Positions 47,170 to 55,546 of a stretch of 64,000 nt of DNA are shown piece by piece. The position numbers were made by a program, and so were the translations under genes. Under the pieces are notes generated by a model, which worked only from the letters and a program-made list of their open reading frames with translations, had not been told where the DNA came from and did not search any database. The stretch lies in the NCBI RefSeq assembly GCF_000407565.1, contig NZ_ASWI01000003.1:931501-995500 (forward strand), given 5' to 3'. Within the stretch, counting starts at the first letter, position 1; every line of letters starts with the position of its first letter. The DNA is from Enterococcus cecorum DSM 20682 = ATCC 43198. Lineage in GTDB: Bacteria; Bacillota; Bacilli; Lactobacillales; Enterococcaceae.

Positions 47170-48563
47170 AGAATCTAGAATACCATACACCTAATCAGGA
47201 GTGTCTGCTTAAAGGAATTGATTTTCAACTTTCTCCAGGTGAATGTGTACTGATATGCGGAAAAAGCGGAAGTGGCAAAACAACCCTTTTGAATGTTTTA
47301 AGTGGATTGGTTCCAGAATTATTTGAAGGGCAACTGGCTGGTCAAGGACAAATGTTAGGTCAACAATTTCCAATCAGTGATTTTCCTAGTCATGCGGAGA
47401 AAATCGGTCGCGTATTTCAAAATCCTAAATCCCAATTTTTTACCAGTGAGGTCCTAAGTGAGTTAGCCTTCAAGATGGAAAATTTAGGACTTTCGCGGGA
47501 AATGATGCAAGAGAAAATCCAGCAAGTCGCTACCTTTTTTGAGATTGAGGCATTTTTAGCGCAACCTTTATATCAATTGTCAGGTGGACAGAAGCAAACT
47601 GTTGCTTTCGCTAGTAGTTTGTTGCCAGCTTGCCAAATTTTGTTTTTGGATGAAGTTGCCAGCAATTTAGACAAAACTGGATTGGCCAAATTAAAGCAGA
47701 CGTTAAAACATTTGAAACGCTCGGGTGTCGCTCTTGTATTGGTAGAACACCGTTTAGATTACTGTTTAGATTTGATTGATCGCATCTACGTATTAGAAAA
47801 TGGTCAACTAAAGCAAGAATTATCCGCTGCAGAATTAAAAACTTATTCCGCAAACGGATTGGCTGGATTTGGTTTACGACATTGGCAAGCTGCGGTAAAC
47901 CAGCTAACCTTACAAATGGAAAAGAAAGAAGCGACCATTCAATTACAGCTAGAAAATCTCTTCTTTGCCTATCCAAAGCAAAAAGAAAAGCAAATTGCTA
48001 TTCCCTCATTGACGTTGGATAACAGCCAAATCATCGGACTCGTCGGTGAAAATGGTGCGGGTAAATCCACTCTAGTACAGTTGTTAACCGGATTGCTAAA
48101 GGCTAAGCAAAGTCGAATTACTTTAAACGGTCAATTGATGCGCGCAAAAGACTTGTTGGCGCAAAGTTTTCTTGTCCGTCAAGAAGTGAGTTTGCAATTA
48201 TTTTTTGAAACTGTAGCAAAAGAGCTGACCTTTCAAGCAAAAAGGCTAGCATGCTACGATGAAATAGTGGCAGCTTTTGGATTAGAACAACTATTGTCCC
48301 GACATCCGCAGAGTTTATCTGGAGGGGAGAAACAACGCGTTGCCATCGCCAGTGCTTTGCTATCAGGAAAGTCTTGTCTTTATTTTGATGAGCCTACGAG
48401 TGGTTTAGATGCGCTTCAGATGCAGCAAGTCAGCCAGCAATTAAGATTTATCCAACAAAATTATCCAGTCTTAATCGTGGTTATCAGCCATGATCAACCA
48501 TTTTTAAGCCAGACCTGTGATTGCATCCTTAAGCTAGAGAAGGGACGTATCACATCTGCATAA
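47148..48563 (+). CDS. Double ABC ATPase of the ECF transporter
   Basis: This 471-residue fusion contains two full ABC domains. The first has Walker A GKSGSGKTT, signature LSGGQKQT and Walker B LFLDEVAS. The second has Walker A GENGAGKST, signature LSGGEKQRV and Walker B YFDEPTS. Such tandem ATPases power dedicated ECF systems. The Q-loop FQNPKSQFF of the first half is typical of cobalt/ECF ATPases. ATG 47148 follows GGAGG within the T-component gene. Confidence 0.9.
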   Translation: MVALIDLKNLEYHTPNQECLLKGIDFQLSPGECVLICGKSGSGKTTLLNVLSGLVPELFEGQLAGQGQMLGQQFPISDFPSHAEKIGRVFQNPKSQFFTSEVLSELAFKMENLGLSREMMQEKIQQVATFFEIEAFLAQPLYQLSGGQKQTVAFASSLLPACQILFLDEVASNLDKTGLAKLKQTLKHLKRSGVALVLVEHRLDYCLDLIDRIYVLENGQLKQELSAAELKTYSANGLAGFGLRHWQAAVNQLTLQMEKKEATIQLQLENLFFAYPKQKEKQIAIPSLTLDNSQIIGLVGENGAGKSTLVQLLTGLLKAKQSRITLNGQLMRAKDLLAQSFLVRQEVSLQLFFETVAKELTFQAKRLACYDEIVAAFGLEQLLSRHPQSLSGGEKQRVAIASALLSGKSCLYFDEPTSGLDALQMQQVSQQLRFIQQNYPVLIVVISHDQPFLSQTCDCILKLEKGRITSA

Positions 48564-48572
48564 AGCATTCAT

Positions 48573-48613
48573 TAAGCGATTGTCTATCAGTAGAAAGGAT
48601 AGATAATCGCTTA
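48573..48613. terminator. Long stem-loop after the ECF operon
   Basis: Sixteen-base arms (48573-48588 and 48598-48613) pair with one wobble. The T-tract is modest (ACTTTATT). A second 11-bp hairpin, CCTCCACCAAT and complement (48676-48705), lies inside the small leftward gene. Confidence 0.6.
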
Positions 48614-48666
48614 CTTTATTAGAAAATGCCAATTCTCTATTCCTTGTTTATTATTAGCATTTGCAT

Positions 48667-48786
48667 TCACATATTCCTCCACCAATCTTTTATCATTGGT
48701 GGAGGACTTTCCTTGAAATGCAAGTAGAAAAATAGTATTAAAATACAAAATAGTAAAAGTAAGGCTAACTTCTTTGTCTTCTTCAT
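48667..48786 (-). CDS. Unannotated 39-codon hydrophobic peptide gene
   Basis: Minus-strand ATG 48784-48786 to TGA 48667-48669 encodes 39 residues. They comprise a basic N-terminus (MKKTKKLA), a 15-20 residue hydrophobic core (LLLLFCILILFFYLHF), and a polar tail with SPPP and DWWRNM. GGAAGTG lies 7 bases before the ATG. It begins 17 bases after the last permease gene of the GntR/ABC operon and so could be its final cistron. It looks like a small membrane peptide or a signal-type precursor. No homologue is recognised. Confidence 0.55.
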   Translation of the reverse strand: MKKTKKLALLLLFCILILFFYLHFKESPPPMIKDWWRNM

Positions 48787-48803
48787 TTTGACACTTCCCA
48801 TTA

Positions 48804-49913
48804 TTAAGTATTTCTTTCTTTACGCATTGCCCATCTATTTAGCCAAGTTTGATAGTATACGATAACGGCAGAAAGCATAGTGATTAGCAGAAATAGTATA
48901 AATAAATAGATATAGTCTCCTAAATGGGTGATATAACTACTTACTCGAATATAGCTAATGATAATCAACGTTGTCGCAATAGACATCGTGAGAAATGCTG
49001 GCAATTTTAAATGACTAAATTGTAAAAATTGTCCATTTGTTTCAAGACTTAAGCGTTGATAGTAATGATTACTTAAAAAAAGGCATGCTGCGATGAGTAA
49101 GGTATAAAGGATGATTTGTTTTGGATGCATCCCGTTAAAGGCGGCATCATGTACAGCCGTGCCAAGCCAATCTTCCCAGTGCGGATAAAAGACAATGCTT
49201 TGTTGAAAGAGTGTATAAAGCAAGGATACAAATGCTATTATCATTGGCCCAGTGAATAAATTGCCTAAGATTACGCCTAAGAAAACCCCAATCACAAAAA
49301 GGAAATAATAGGAAAGGCAGCAACTAAAAATGGCATATAGTGTTTGCAACCAATCCCAATGAATATATTTTTCAGGAATTGAGAAATAAATCATCCCCTC
49401 AGCAAGCGCACTTCCAATGAAAATGGTTCCTAGCAAAAATAAACTATAAAGAATAAATTTACTTCTGAATAGCTGCTTTCTGCTGTATTGTAAGCTAAAG
49501 AGGAAGGTATTAAATTTACTCTTCAAGTCCCAAAAACACATACTAAAACCAAAGGCTAGAACGAGAAAAATACATAGTAAATTTTTCTTAGAAAGAGAAT
49601 CGTAACGAAAATAGAGACGTTCTCTTCCTAAAAGAGTGGAGGTATAGGGAAAACTTTTTTTCTTCGGATTCACTTCTAACAGATGCGTTCGATAGTTTTC
49701 TAAAGAGACTTTCTTTTGGCTACCATTTGATTCATATAGGTAATAATTATTCGCTTTAAAACCTTTAGCAAAATAATCAGAATAAAAAAAATCATAGCTC
49801 CCTTGCCACCCTACAATATTTGAGCGTGTGTTTGAGGCCAAAAAAGTAATAGCCAACAAACTAAATAATAATAAGAGTACTTTTGATTTTTGCCACAGTA
49901 AGCGATAGAGCAT
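48804..49913 (-). CDS. ABC-2-type transporter permease (second copy)
   Basis: This permease of about 369 residues has an N-terminal transmembrane segment, a ~90-residue extracytoplasmic domain, and then five or six clustered helices. It is homologous to the preceding gene product (shared MLY-x-x-W start, shared loop FSCCLSYYFLFVIG versus FSCTMSYLFIFIIG), so the pair arose by duplication. ATG 49913 lies after GGAGGAG. With the ATPase and GntR regulator upstream it forms a YtrA-F-like exporter, often induced by cell-wall stress; substrate unknown. Confidence 0.8.
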   Translation of the reverse strand: MLYRLLWQKSKVLLLLFSLLAITFLASNTRSNIVGWQGSYDFFYSDYFAKGFKANNYYLYESNGSQKKVSLENYRTHLLEVNPKKKSFPYTSTLLGRERLYFRYDSLSKKNLLCIFLVLAFGFSMCFWDLKSKFNTFLFSLQYSRKQLFRSKFILYSLFLLGTIFIGSALAEGMIYFSIPEKYIHWDWLQTLYAIFSCCLSYYFLFVIGVFLGVILGNLFTGPMIIAFVSLLYTLFQQSIVFYPHWEDWLGTAVHDAAFNGMHPKQIILYTLLIAACLFLSNHYYQRLSLETNGQFLQFSHLKLPAFLTMSIATTLIIISYIRVSSYITHLGDYIYLFILFLLITMLSAVIVYYQTWLNRWAMRKERNT

Positions 49914-49927
49914 CAAAATCTCCTCCT

Positions 49928-51049
49928 TTACCATTTATTTTCACGATATCTCTGCCACCATTTAAGCATTGTTTGGAAATAGACAAATATCGTTGCAATT
50001 ACTGTACAAAATAAGGTGATAACAACAAAAATTTTCAAGTCTTGCCAAGTTTTAAGTGTTAAGAAACTGGTTCTTGCAGCAAGATAAACAGAGCTTGCAA
50101 TCATCAGTAGATAGATTGGTAATCTTAGCTTTTTGACCAATAGAAACTCGCTACTATTTTCAAGACTTGTCCGGTTAAAACTATAGCATCCTAGGGCTAA
50201 TAAGCTGAGAGAAGCTAGTATCGTGAAGACGATTAACATTGGATGGCTCCCGTAAAAGCTTGGTAGGAGTTGCCAAGTGTCGAACCATTCTTCTTTTAGA
50301 TAGCTAAGTTTTTCTTGATAAAAAACAAAATAGAAAAGTAAGGGAACAAGTGAAAGTGGCGCAAAGAATAAATTTCCTAATCCAACACCAAATAATAATC
50401 CAATGATAAAGATAAATAGATAGCTCATTGTGCAACTGAAGCCACTATATAAAAATTGCGTCCATGTAAAATCAAGATATTTATCCGGAATGTTTGCACC
50501 GATGATTCCTAGTGCGCAATAGTTGCTCAATAAAGTGACGATAAAGAGAATTCCCGTATAAAAAAGCACCTTTTTCCAAAAGATTTTCGAACGTTTTATG
50601 CCTAATCCAAAAAGAAATTGATTAAAATGTAATTTCAAATCTAAGAAGAATACAGCAAATCCTAACAATAGAAATAGGACGACTTTTTCAGCTTGTCCGA
50701 GTTGTACATTGGTTTGGAAATAAAACACATTGGAAGGTGAATCGTTAAAAATCTGCGTTTGCGTAGTGTATAAGGGACTGTTCTTTGAATGCACCATGAG
50801 TTGACGATCACTATATTTTTGTCGAATGGCTGCTTGATGCTTGCTCGCCCGATATTTATTTTCATCTTTCACGTAATTTTTTGGATAGGAATCAAAATCT
50901 TTCTTGAATGCTTCTGATTGATAAAAGTTTCTACTATCTTGCCAGTTATAGACAATGCTTAGACTAGAAAAGGCAAAACTAGCAAAAATGACTAGGCTAG
51001 CAAAGAGGATAATCCATTTGCTGCGTTGCCAAAAAATTTTATATAGCAT
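49928..51049 (-). CDS. ABC-2-type transporter permease (first copy)
   Basis: This 373-residue permease has an N-terminal helix (residues ~12-35), an extracytoplasmic basic domain (~35-115) and six further helices. It probably heterodimerises with the product of the next gene. It starts behind AAGGGGTG, 14 bases after the ATPase gene. The topology suits the transport partner of a YtrB-type ATPase. Confidence 0.8.
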   Translation of the reverse strand: MLYKIFWQRSKWIILFASLVIFASFAFSSLSIVYNWQDSRNFYQSEAFKKDFDSYPKNYVKDENKYRASKHQAAIRQKYSDRQLMVHSKNSPLYTTQTQIFNDSPSNVFYFQTNVQLGQAEKVVLFLLLGFAVFFLDLKLHFNQFLFGLGIKRSKIFWKKVLFYTGILFIVTLLSNYCALGIIGANIPDKYLDFTWTQFLYSGFSCTMSYLFIFIIGLLFGVGLGNLFFAPLSLVPLLFYFVFYQEKLSYLKEEWFDTWQLLPSFYGSHPMLIVFTILASLSLLALGCYSFNRTSLENSSEFLLVKKLRLPIYLLMIASSVYLAARTSFLTLKTWQDLKIFVVITLFCTVIATIFVYFQTMLKWWQRYRENKW

Positions 51050-51063
51050 AATCGTTTCACCCC

Positions 51064-51936
51064 TTAGACTTTTTCATTTCTGAGATTGGCTTCAAAGACA
51101 TCGCTTAATTGAATAGGTAGTTCTTCCATGACAAGTGGTTCGAGTGCTTTGAGTTGAGTCGCCAGTTCATCGGTATAGTTTTCAAATAGTGCTACAATGA
51201 CACGCCCTTGGATATCAATCGCTTTAGAATTTTGTTTGACGAGTTCTGGAATGTCCTTGACTTTAAAGACCAGTTGAAGTTTGCGCGCCTTTTCCCGTAA
51301 ACTTTCTAATTGATAATCCTGAGTAATGGTGTGTTGGCTCAAAAATAGTACGCGATCGATAATCGGTTCTAGCTCATTGAGTTGATGCGAAGAGACTAAG
51401 ATACTAATTGGTTCATTGCTGATGGCATCTAACAAGAGTTCCACCATTTGTTTTTTCACTAAGTAATCTAGGCCATCAAAAGGTTCGTCAAGTAAAATAT
51501 AAGTAGCCTTAGAACTCATTGCTAAAATAAGTAAGAATAATTTTTGCATCCCCTTAGAAATTCGTTGATAGGTCCGATTCAATGGCAACTGATAAGCGTT
51601 CATTAGCTGGGTAAATAAATCGAGATCAAATTTCGGATAACTCAATTGATAGAATCCAGCAATTTTTTTCAATGAATAAGGATTGAAGAAGTTTTCCTTT
51701 TCATCAATAAAGAATAGTTCAGTTTTATATTGCGGTTGTTCAAAAATATTTTCCCCATGAATCCAAACTTCTCCTGTATCTGCTAAGTATTGATTGCTTA
51801 GGGTACGAAAAAGGGTGGTTTTTCCTGAGCCATTGCGTCCAACTAAGCCAACGATTTCTCCAGGAGTTAATTCAAAGTGGATATTGCGTAATATTTCTTT
51901 TTGGTCAATCGTTTTAGATAGATTCGTGACTTTCAT
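51064..51936 (-). CDS. ABC transporter ATPase, YtrB type
   Basis: This 290-residue ATPase has Walker A GRNGSGKTTL, Walker B ILLDEPFDGLD and the H-loop SSHQL. The signature is divergent: RISKGMQKL replaces LSGGQ, as seen in YtrB-like exporters. A C-terminal regulatory extension spans residues ~205-290. Its start overlaps the GntR gene by 23 bases. It drives the two permeases encoded next. Confidence 0.88.
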   Translation of the reverse strand: MKVTNLSKTIDQKEILRNIHFELTPGEIVGLVGRNGSGKTTLFRTLSNQYLADTGEVWIHGENIFEQPQYKTELFFIDEKENFFNPYSLKKIAGFYQLSYPKFDLDLFTQLMNAYQLPLNRTYQRISKGMQKLFLLILAMSSKATYILLDEPFDGLDYLVKKQMVELLLDAISNEPISILVSSHQLNELEPIIDRVLFLSQHTITQDYQLESLREKARKLQLVFKVKDIPELVKQNSKAIDIQGRVIVALFENYTDELATQLKALEPLVMEELPIQLSDVFEANLRNEKV

Positions 51937-52321
51937 TTTCTGCTCCTCCTAACTCGGTGGTAATTTCGTCAATCCATTGTAAGATTTCATGATTCTCTAT
52001 TTTCAGATGCCGTGCTTCAATCATGAAATTATAAAGTTGACTTTTCAGTTGTTGAATCTTGTAAGTATCTTTTGGTAAGTCTTGTGTTTCTTTGATAAAT
52101 GTCCCTTTGCCTTTGACTGTGACGATGACTTGTTCAGCTTCTAGTTGTTTATAGGCTTTACTAACAGTATTAGGATTCATTAAGAGTTGTTTGGCAGCTT
52201 CACGAACCGAGGGAAGTTGATCGCCTGGTTGTAAAACACCTTGTATGACACTTTCTTTTACAGATAAGACAAGCTGTTCATAATAGGGTTTGCTGCTCGT
52301 TTTGTCGATACTTAACATCAT
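51914..52321 (-). CDS. GntR-family repressor, YtrA type
   Basis: This 135-residue protein has an N-terminal GntR winged helix (PYYEQLVLSVKESVIQGVL, PGDQLPSVREAAKQLLMNPNTVSKAYKQLE, GKGTFI) and only a short C-terminal helical segment. This is the small YtrA subfamily rather than the FadR or UTRA type. It is first in the operon and is preceded by a perfect palindrome overlapping its own promoter, implying autoregulation. Confidence 0.92.
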   Translation of the reverse strand: MMLSIDKTSSKPYYEQLVLSVKESVIQGVLQPGDQLPSVREAAKQLLMNPNTVSKAYKQLEAEQVIVTVKGKGTFIKETQDLPKDTYKIQQLKSQLYNFMIEARHLKIENHEILQWIDEITTELGGAENESHESI

Positions 52322-52358
52322 CTGCTTTGCTCCTTTCTATCTATTTTCACTGTCCTTC

Positions 52359-52394
52359 GTGTACTATTATAACTAGTACACTTAATACAGTCAA
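52359..52394 (-). promoter_or_regulatory. YtrA-type promoter with palindromic operator
   Basis: Leftward promoter TTGACT (52389-52394), 17 bases, TATAAT (52366-52371). Perfect 8-base arms GTGTACTA (52359-52366) and TAGTACAC (52374-52381) cover the -10 box, the expected target of the GntR/YtrA repressor encoded next. Confidence 0.8.
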
Positions 52395-52459
52395 TAGGAC
52401 GCTATTTCAAAAATGAAAAAAATTTAATGAAAAAATTTTAAGCTGTAAAGAAAAAACTC

Positions 52460-52488
52460 TTTACACCGTGAGCAAAAACTGTTAAACT
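52460..52488 (+). promoter_or_regulatory. Promoter of the rpsP operon
   Basis: TTTACA (52460-52465), 17 bases, TAAACT (52483-52488). The -35 region is part of an inverted repeat TGTAAAG/CTTTACA (52444-52465). Confidence 0.5.
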
Positions 52489-52526
52489 AGCACATGTGAT
52501 TAAAAATTATGGAGGTGTTAATTAAC

Positions 52527-52802
52527 ATGGCAGTTAAAATTCGTTTAAAACGTATGGGATCTAAAAAAGCTCCTTTCTACCGTATTGTAGTTGCTGATTC
52601 ACGTTCTCCTCGTGACGGACGTTTTATTGAAACTGTAGGTACTTACAACCCATTGAAAGACCCTGCAGAAGTAACAATCAAAGAAGATTTAGTACTTGAT
52701 TGGTTATCAAAAGGTGCACAACCTTCTGATACTGTTCGTAACATCCTTTCAAAAGAAGGCGTTATGAAGAAACATCATGAAGCTAAATTTGCTAAGAAAT
52801 AA
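52527..52802 (+). CDS. rpsP: 30S ribosomal protein S16
   Basis: The 91-residue protein starts [19 protein letters not shown], with [14 protein letters not shown] and GTYNPL, the canonical S16 sequence. ATG 52527 follows GGAGGTG with an 8-base spacer. It is first in the conserved rpsP-khpA-rimM-trmD operon. Confidence 0.98.
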   Translation: MAVKIRLKRMGSKKAPFYRIVVADSRSPRDGRFIETVGTYNPLKDPAEVTIKEDLVLDWLSKGAQPSDTVRNILSKEGVMKKHHEAKFAKK

Positions 52803-52813
52803 GGTGAATGGAT

Positions 52814-53062
52814 ATGAAAGATTTGCAAGCTTTAGTCTTAACAATCGTTCGTCCATTAGTTACTCAGCCTGACCAAGTCCAATTGGAAGTGTCTGAGTCA
52901 GAAGAATTTATTGAATACAATTTGACCGTTGCACCAGAAGATATTGGTCGTATCATTGGCAAACAAGGTCGAGTAGCAAAAGCCATTCGTACTATTGTTT
53001 ACAGTGTACGTGTAAATGGTCCAAAGAAGGTTCGTTTAAATATCTTAGACGGCAAAGAGTAA
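52814..53062 (+). CDS. khpA: KH-domain RNA-binding protein KhpA
   Basis: This 82-residue single KH domain has the GxxG loop IIGKQGRVAKAIRT (residues ~50-63). KhpA partners with KhpB/Jag to bind RNA and influences cell division in Gram-positives. The start at 52814 has AAGGTG 7 bases upstream; ATG 52808 is too close. Confidence 0.93.
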   Translation: MKDLQALVLTIVRPLVTQPDQVQLEVSESEEFIEYNLTVAPEDIGRIIGKQGRVAKAIRTIVYSVRVNGPKKVRLNILDGKE

Positions 53063-53072
53063 TGATGAAAAG

Positions 53073-53107
53073 AAAAGACTGGGACTCAATAAGTTCTAGT
53101 CTTTTTT
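53073..53107 (+). terminator. Hairpin after khpA
   Basis: AAAAGACT-GGGACT pairs with AGTTCT-AGTCTTTT and ends in a T-run. It may partly uncouple rpsP-khpA from the downstream rimM-trmD genes. Confidence 0.7.
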
Positions 53108-53109
53108 AG

Positions 53110-53267
53110 TACAAGGATGTGAGCCGGGACGATCAGCTCCAAGCAGCTAAGGTTTTCCGGAATGTCAGGAAAATCCACCATATTTTAAGATTTTCCTAGA
53201 CAGGCCGGCTTAGATGCACAGGAGCTTCCCGGCGAACACAGATTATTACAAGGATGTGAGCCGGGAC
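53110..53267. repeat. BOX-like hairpin element with flanking 21-bp direct repeats
   Basis: A 21-base sequence (TACAAGGATGTGAGCCGGGA plus C) occurs at 53110-53130 and again at 53247-53267. Between and overlapping them are nested inverted repeats. GCCGGGA (53122-53128) pairs with TCCCGGC (53227-53233), AGCTCC with GGAGCT, CTAAG with CTTAG, and GGAAAATC with GATTTTCC. It can fold into one long interrupted hairpin of about 115 bases. It contains no gene and resembles a miniature intergenic repeat such as pneumococcal BOX. Confidence 0.75.
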
Positions 53268-53295
53268 AAGATGAAGGATATGAGGAGGGATACTG

Positions 53296-53547
53296 ATGGA
53301 TTTTTGGATTATGTGTTTTGTGGTTGTGTGTCTTTTCATTGCTTTATTCAAAGTCAAATCTAAATTGCTGAAATTACTATTTTTGATCATCATCCTCTTT
53401 TTACTTTGGGTTTATCAGAGTGAATGGATGACGATGGTCCAGCAATTAAAGTCAGGTTCTCCTAAACTCATTGATTTACAGACTTTCAAAGATTGGTTGA
53501 ATCATGGACTAGAAAAAATAAGACAGTTTGTTTCGCAATATATTTAA
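53296..53547 (+). CDS. Hypothetical small membrane protein between khpA and rimM
   Basis: The 83-residue protein has two hydrophobic segments (residues ~2-18 and ~23-40) separated by a short basic turn (KVKSK), then an amphipathic C-terminal half. A strong GAGGAGGG site precedes the ATG. No family is recognised. Its position inside the rpsP-trmD operon, directly after the repeat element, is unusual. Confidence 0.65.
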   Translation: MDFWIMCFVVVCLFIALFKVKSKLLKLLFLIIILFLLWVYQSEWMTMVQQLKSGSPKLIDLQTFKDWLNHGLEKIRQFVSQYI

Positions 53548-53571
53548 AATAGTAAGAAAGGAATGAGAGTA

Positions 53572-54096
53572 ATGACGGAATTTTACAATGTTGGTAAGAT
53601 TGTGAATACGCATGGTATCCGAGGAGAAGTCCGCGTGATTTCCCAGACAGATTTTCCAGAAGAGCGTTATCAAGTCGGCAATCAACTCACTTTATTTAGG
53701 GCTAAGCATGAGCCGTTGACACTAACGATTACCAGTCACCGTAAGCATAAAAACTTTGACTTATTAACTTTTGAGGGCTATACGAATGTCAATCAAGTAG
53801 AAGCTTTTCGCGATGGCATTTTAAAAGTTTCAAGTGAGGATTTATCTGAATTAGCTGAAGGTGAATTTTACTACCATGAAATTATCGGATTAAGTGTCAT
53901 TGATGAAAAGGGTGAAGTAATCGGGAAGGTTCAGGAAATTTTATCTCCAGGTGCGAATGATGTGTGGGTAGTCAAACGTCCAGGGAAGAAAGATTTCTTG
54001 TTGCCATATATTGAGCCAGTAGTAAAAGAGATTAATGTCGCAGAAGGCTTTGTGAAAGTGGAATTGTTAGAAGGGTTGATGGATGATGAGGATTGA
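53572..54096 (+). CDS. rimM: Ribosome maturation factor RimM
   Basis: This 174-residue protein has the N-terminal RimM domain ([18 protein letters not shown]) and a C-terminal PRC-barrel ([30 protein letters not shown]). It assists 16S rRNA processing and 30S assembly with S19. The start at 53572 is chosen because AAAGGA lies 9 bases upstream. It overlaps trmD by 11 bases. Confidence 0.96.
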   Translation: MTEFYNVGKIVNTHGIRGEVRVISQTDFPEERYQVGNQLTLFRAKHEPLTLTITSHRKHKNFDLLTFEGYTNVNQVEAFRDGILKVSSEDLSELAEGEFYYHEIIGLSVIDEKGEVIGKVQEILSPGANDVWVVKRPGKKDFLLPYIEPVVKEINVAEGFVKVELLEGLMDDED

Positions 54097-54841
54097 TGTC
54101 TTAACTCTTTTTCCAAATATGTTTACCAATCCTTTAGGTGAATCGATTATCGGGAAGGCCCAAGAGAAGGATTTGTTAGAGCTTCATGTGCATAATTTCC
54201 GTGATTATTCAGACAACAAGCATCAAACCGTTGATGACTATCCATATGGTGGCGGTGCGGGCATGCTTTTGAAGGTTCAGCCCATCTATGATAATTTAAA
54301 GGCGATTGAAGCACAAACACCGGATGTCAAGAAGCGAATTATTTTACTTGATCCGGCGGGAAAACCCTTCAATCAAAAAATGGCTGAAGAATTTTCTAAA
54401 GAGGAGCAGCTTGTTTTTATTTGTGGTCATTATGAAGGCTATGATGAACGTATTCGAACTTTAGTGACGGATGAAGTTTCTTTAGGGGACTATGTGCTAA
54501 CCGGGGGCGAACTCGGGGCGATGGTAATGATTGATGCTACAGTCCGCTTATTGCCAGATGTTTTAGGCAATCAAACTTCTGCTCAAACGGATTCACATTC
54601 GACCGGGTTATTAGAGCATCCACAATATACCCGACCAGCGAATTTCAAGGGGATGGAGGTACCGTTTGTCTTAACGAATGGTAATCATAAATTAATAGAA
54701 GAATGGCAATTAAAAGAATCATTGCGCAGAACCTATTTACGTCGTCCAGATATGCTTGAAAAATTGGATTTAACCAAACAAATGGCTAAACTACTAGCTG
54801 AGGTCAAACAAGAAGAAGCACAAAAAGATATTGAAGAATAA
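54086..54841 (+). CDS. trmD: tRNA (guanine-N1-)-methyltransferase TrmD
   Basis: This SPOUT methyltransferase of about 251 residues starts [13 protein letters not shown]. It has the trefoil-knot motifs [24 protein letters not shown], and [13 protein letters not shown] with the conserved [11 protein letters not shown]. It methylates G37 of tRNAs. The start could be either of two adjacent ATGs (54083 or 54086). It overlaps rimM and is followed by its own terminator. Confidence 0.97.
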   Translation: MRIDVLTLFPNMFTNPLGESIIGKAQEKDLLELHVHNFRDYSDNKHQTVDDYPYGGGAGMLLKVQPIYDNLKAIEAQTPDVKKRIILLDPAGKPFNQKMAEEFSKEEQLVFICGHYEGYDERIRTLVTDEVSLGDYVLTGGELGAMVMIDATVRLLPDVLGNQTSAQTDSHSTGLLEHPQYTRPANFKGMEVPFVLTNGNHKLIEEWQLKESLRRTYLRRPDMLEKLDLTKQMAKLLAEVKQEEAQKDIEE

Positions 54842-54848
54842 AGAAGGC

Positions 54849-54880
54849 AAGCGGGTAGGCAGACTATCCGTTTGTTTTTT
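54849..54880 (+). terminator. Terminator after trmD
   Basis: AAGCGGGTAG pairs with CTATCCGTTT using G-U wobbles, followed by GTTTTTT. Confidence 0.7.
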
Positions 54881-54895
54881 GCTGTAAAAAGAAAA

Positions 54896-54924
54896 AAACC
54901 ACTCACCAAATGGGCAAGTGGTTT
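54896..54924 (-). terminator. Terminator of rplS
   Basis: AAACCACT (54896-54903) pairs with AGTGGTTT (54917-54924). On the minus strand it ends in a seven-T run, just after the rplS stop. Confidence 0.75.
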
Positions 54925-54935
54925 GTGTCGATAAA

Positions 54936-55283
54936 TTAACGACGGATTTCTTTAATACGAGCTGCTTTACCGTGTAATGCACGTAAGTAGTAAAGTTTCG
55001 CACGACGTACTTTACCGTAACGTACTACTTCGATTTTAGCTACACGAGGTGTGTGTAATGGGAATGTACGTTCAACACCAACACCGTTAGAAATCTTACG
55101 TACTGTGTAAGTTTCGCTAATGCCAGCACCACGACGTTTGATTACTACACCTTCAAAAATTTGGATACGTTCACGTGAACCTTCCACAACTTTTGCGTGT
55201 ACACGTACAGTATCACCAGGACGGAATGCTGGGATGTCTGAACGTAATTGTTCTTGAGTTAATTCTTGAATTAATGGATTCAT
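54936..55283 (-). CDS. rplS: 50S ribosomal protein L19
   Basis: The 115-residue L19 has [40 protein letters not shown] and RAKLYYLR. It stabilises the 30S-50S interface. In many Firmicutes it follows trmD in the same direction. Here it is inverted and convergent with trmD, with its own promoter and terminator. Confidence 0.97.
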   Translation of the reverse strand: MNPLIQELTQEQLRSDIPAFRPGDTVRVHAKVVEGSRERIQIFEGVVIKRRGAGISETYTVRKISNGVGVERTFPLHTPRVAKIEVVRYGKVRRAKLYYLRALHGKAARIKEIRR

Positions 55284-55402
55284 TTCTTCTTTCTCCTTAT
55301 ACCAAATATTCTTAAGACTTTATAAGGCCCCAGCGGAATATCGTAATTAACGAGCAAACACGCTCAAAAAGTATATTAACATATTTTGCGCAGTGCTGTA
55401 AA
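55284..55402 (-). promoter_or_regulatory. rplS promoter and leader
   Basis: Leftward TTTACA (55397-55402), 18 bases, TAATAT (55373-55378), giving a leader of about 85 bases. The leader contains a GAGCG/CGCTC-type small hairpin and a C/G-rich block (CCGCTGGGGCC), so an L19 autoregulatory leader is possible but not demonstrated. Bases 55403-55546 contain nothing I can assign. Confidence 0.45.
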
Positions 55403-55546
55403 GAGAAAATTCTTGTCAGACAGATGTTTTTTTGAAAATCTCTAGGCTGTTTCAGAAATAATCAGTGAGAGTATTGAAAAAAACGGTTTGAGAAGTAAAA
55501 GTTTAAGTGATAAGTATCAAGAAAAGAAAAAATAGATAGTCGTATA

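Noticed and set aside
53110-53267. CRISPR mini-array from the two 21-bp repeats
   Set aside because: There are only two copies 137 bases apart, the intervening sequence is itself self-complementary, and no cas genes are present.
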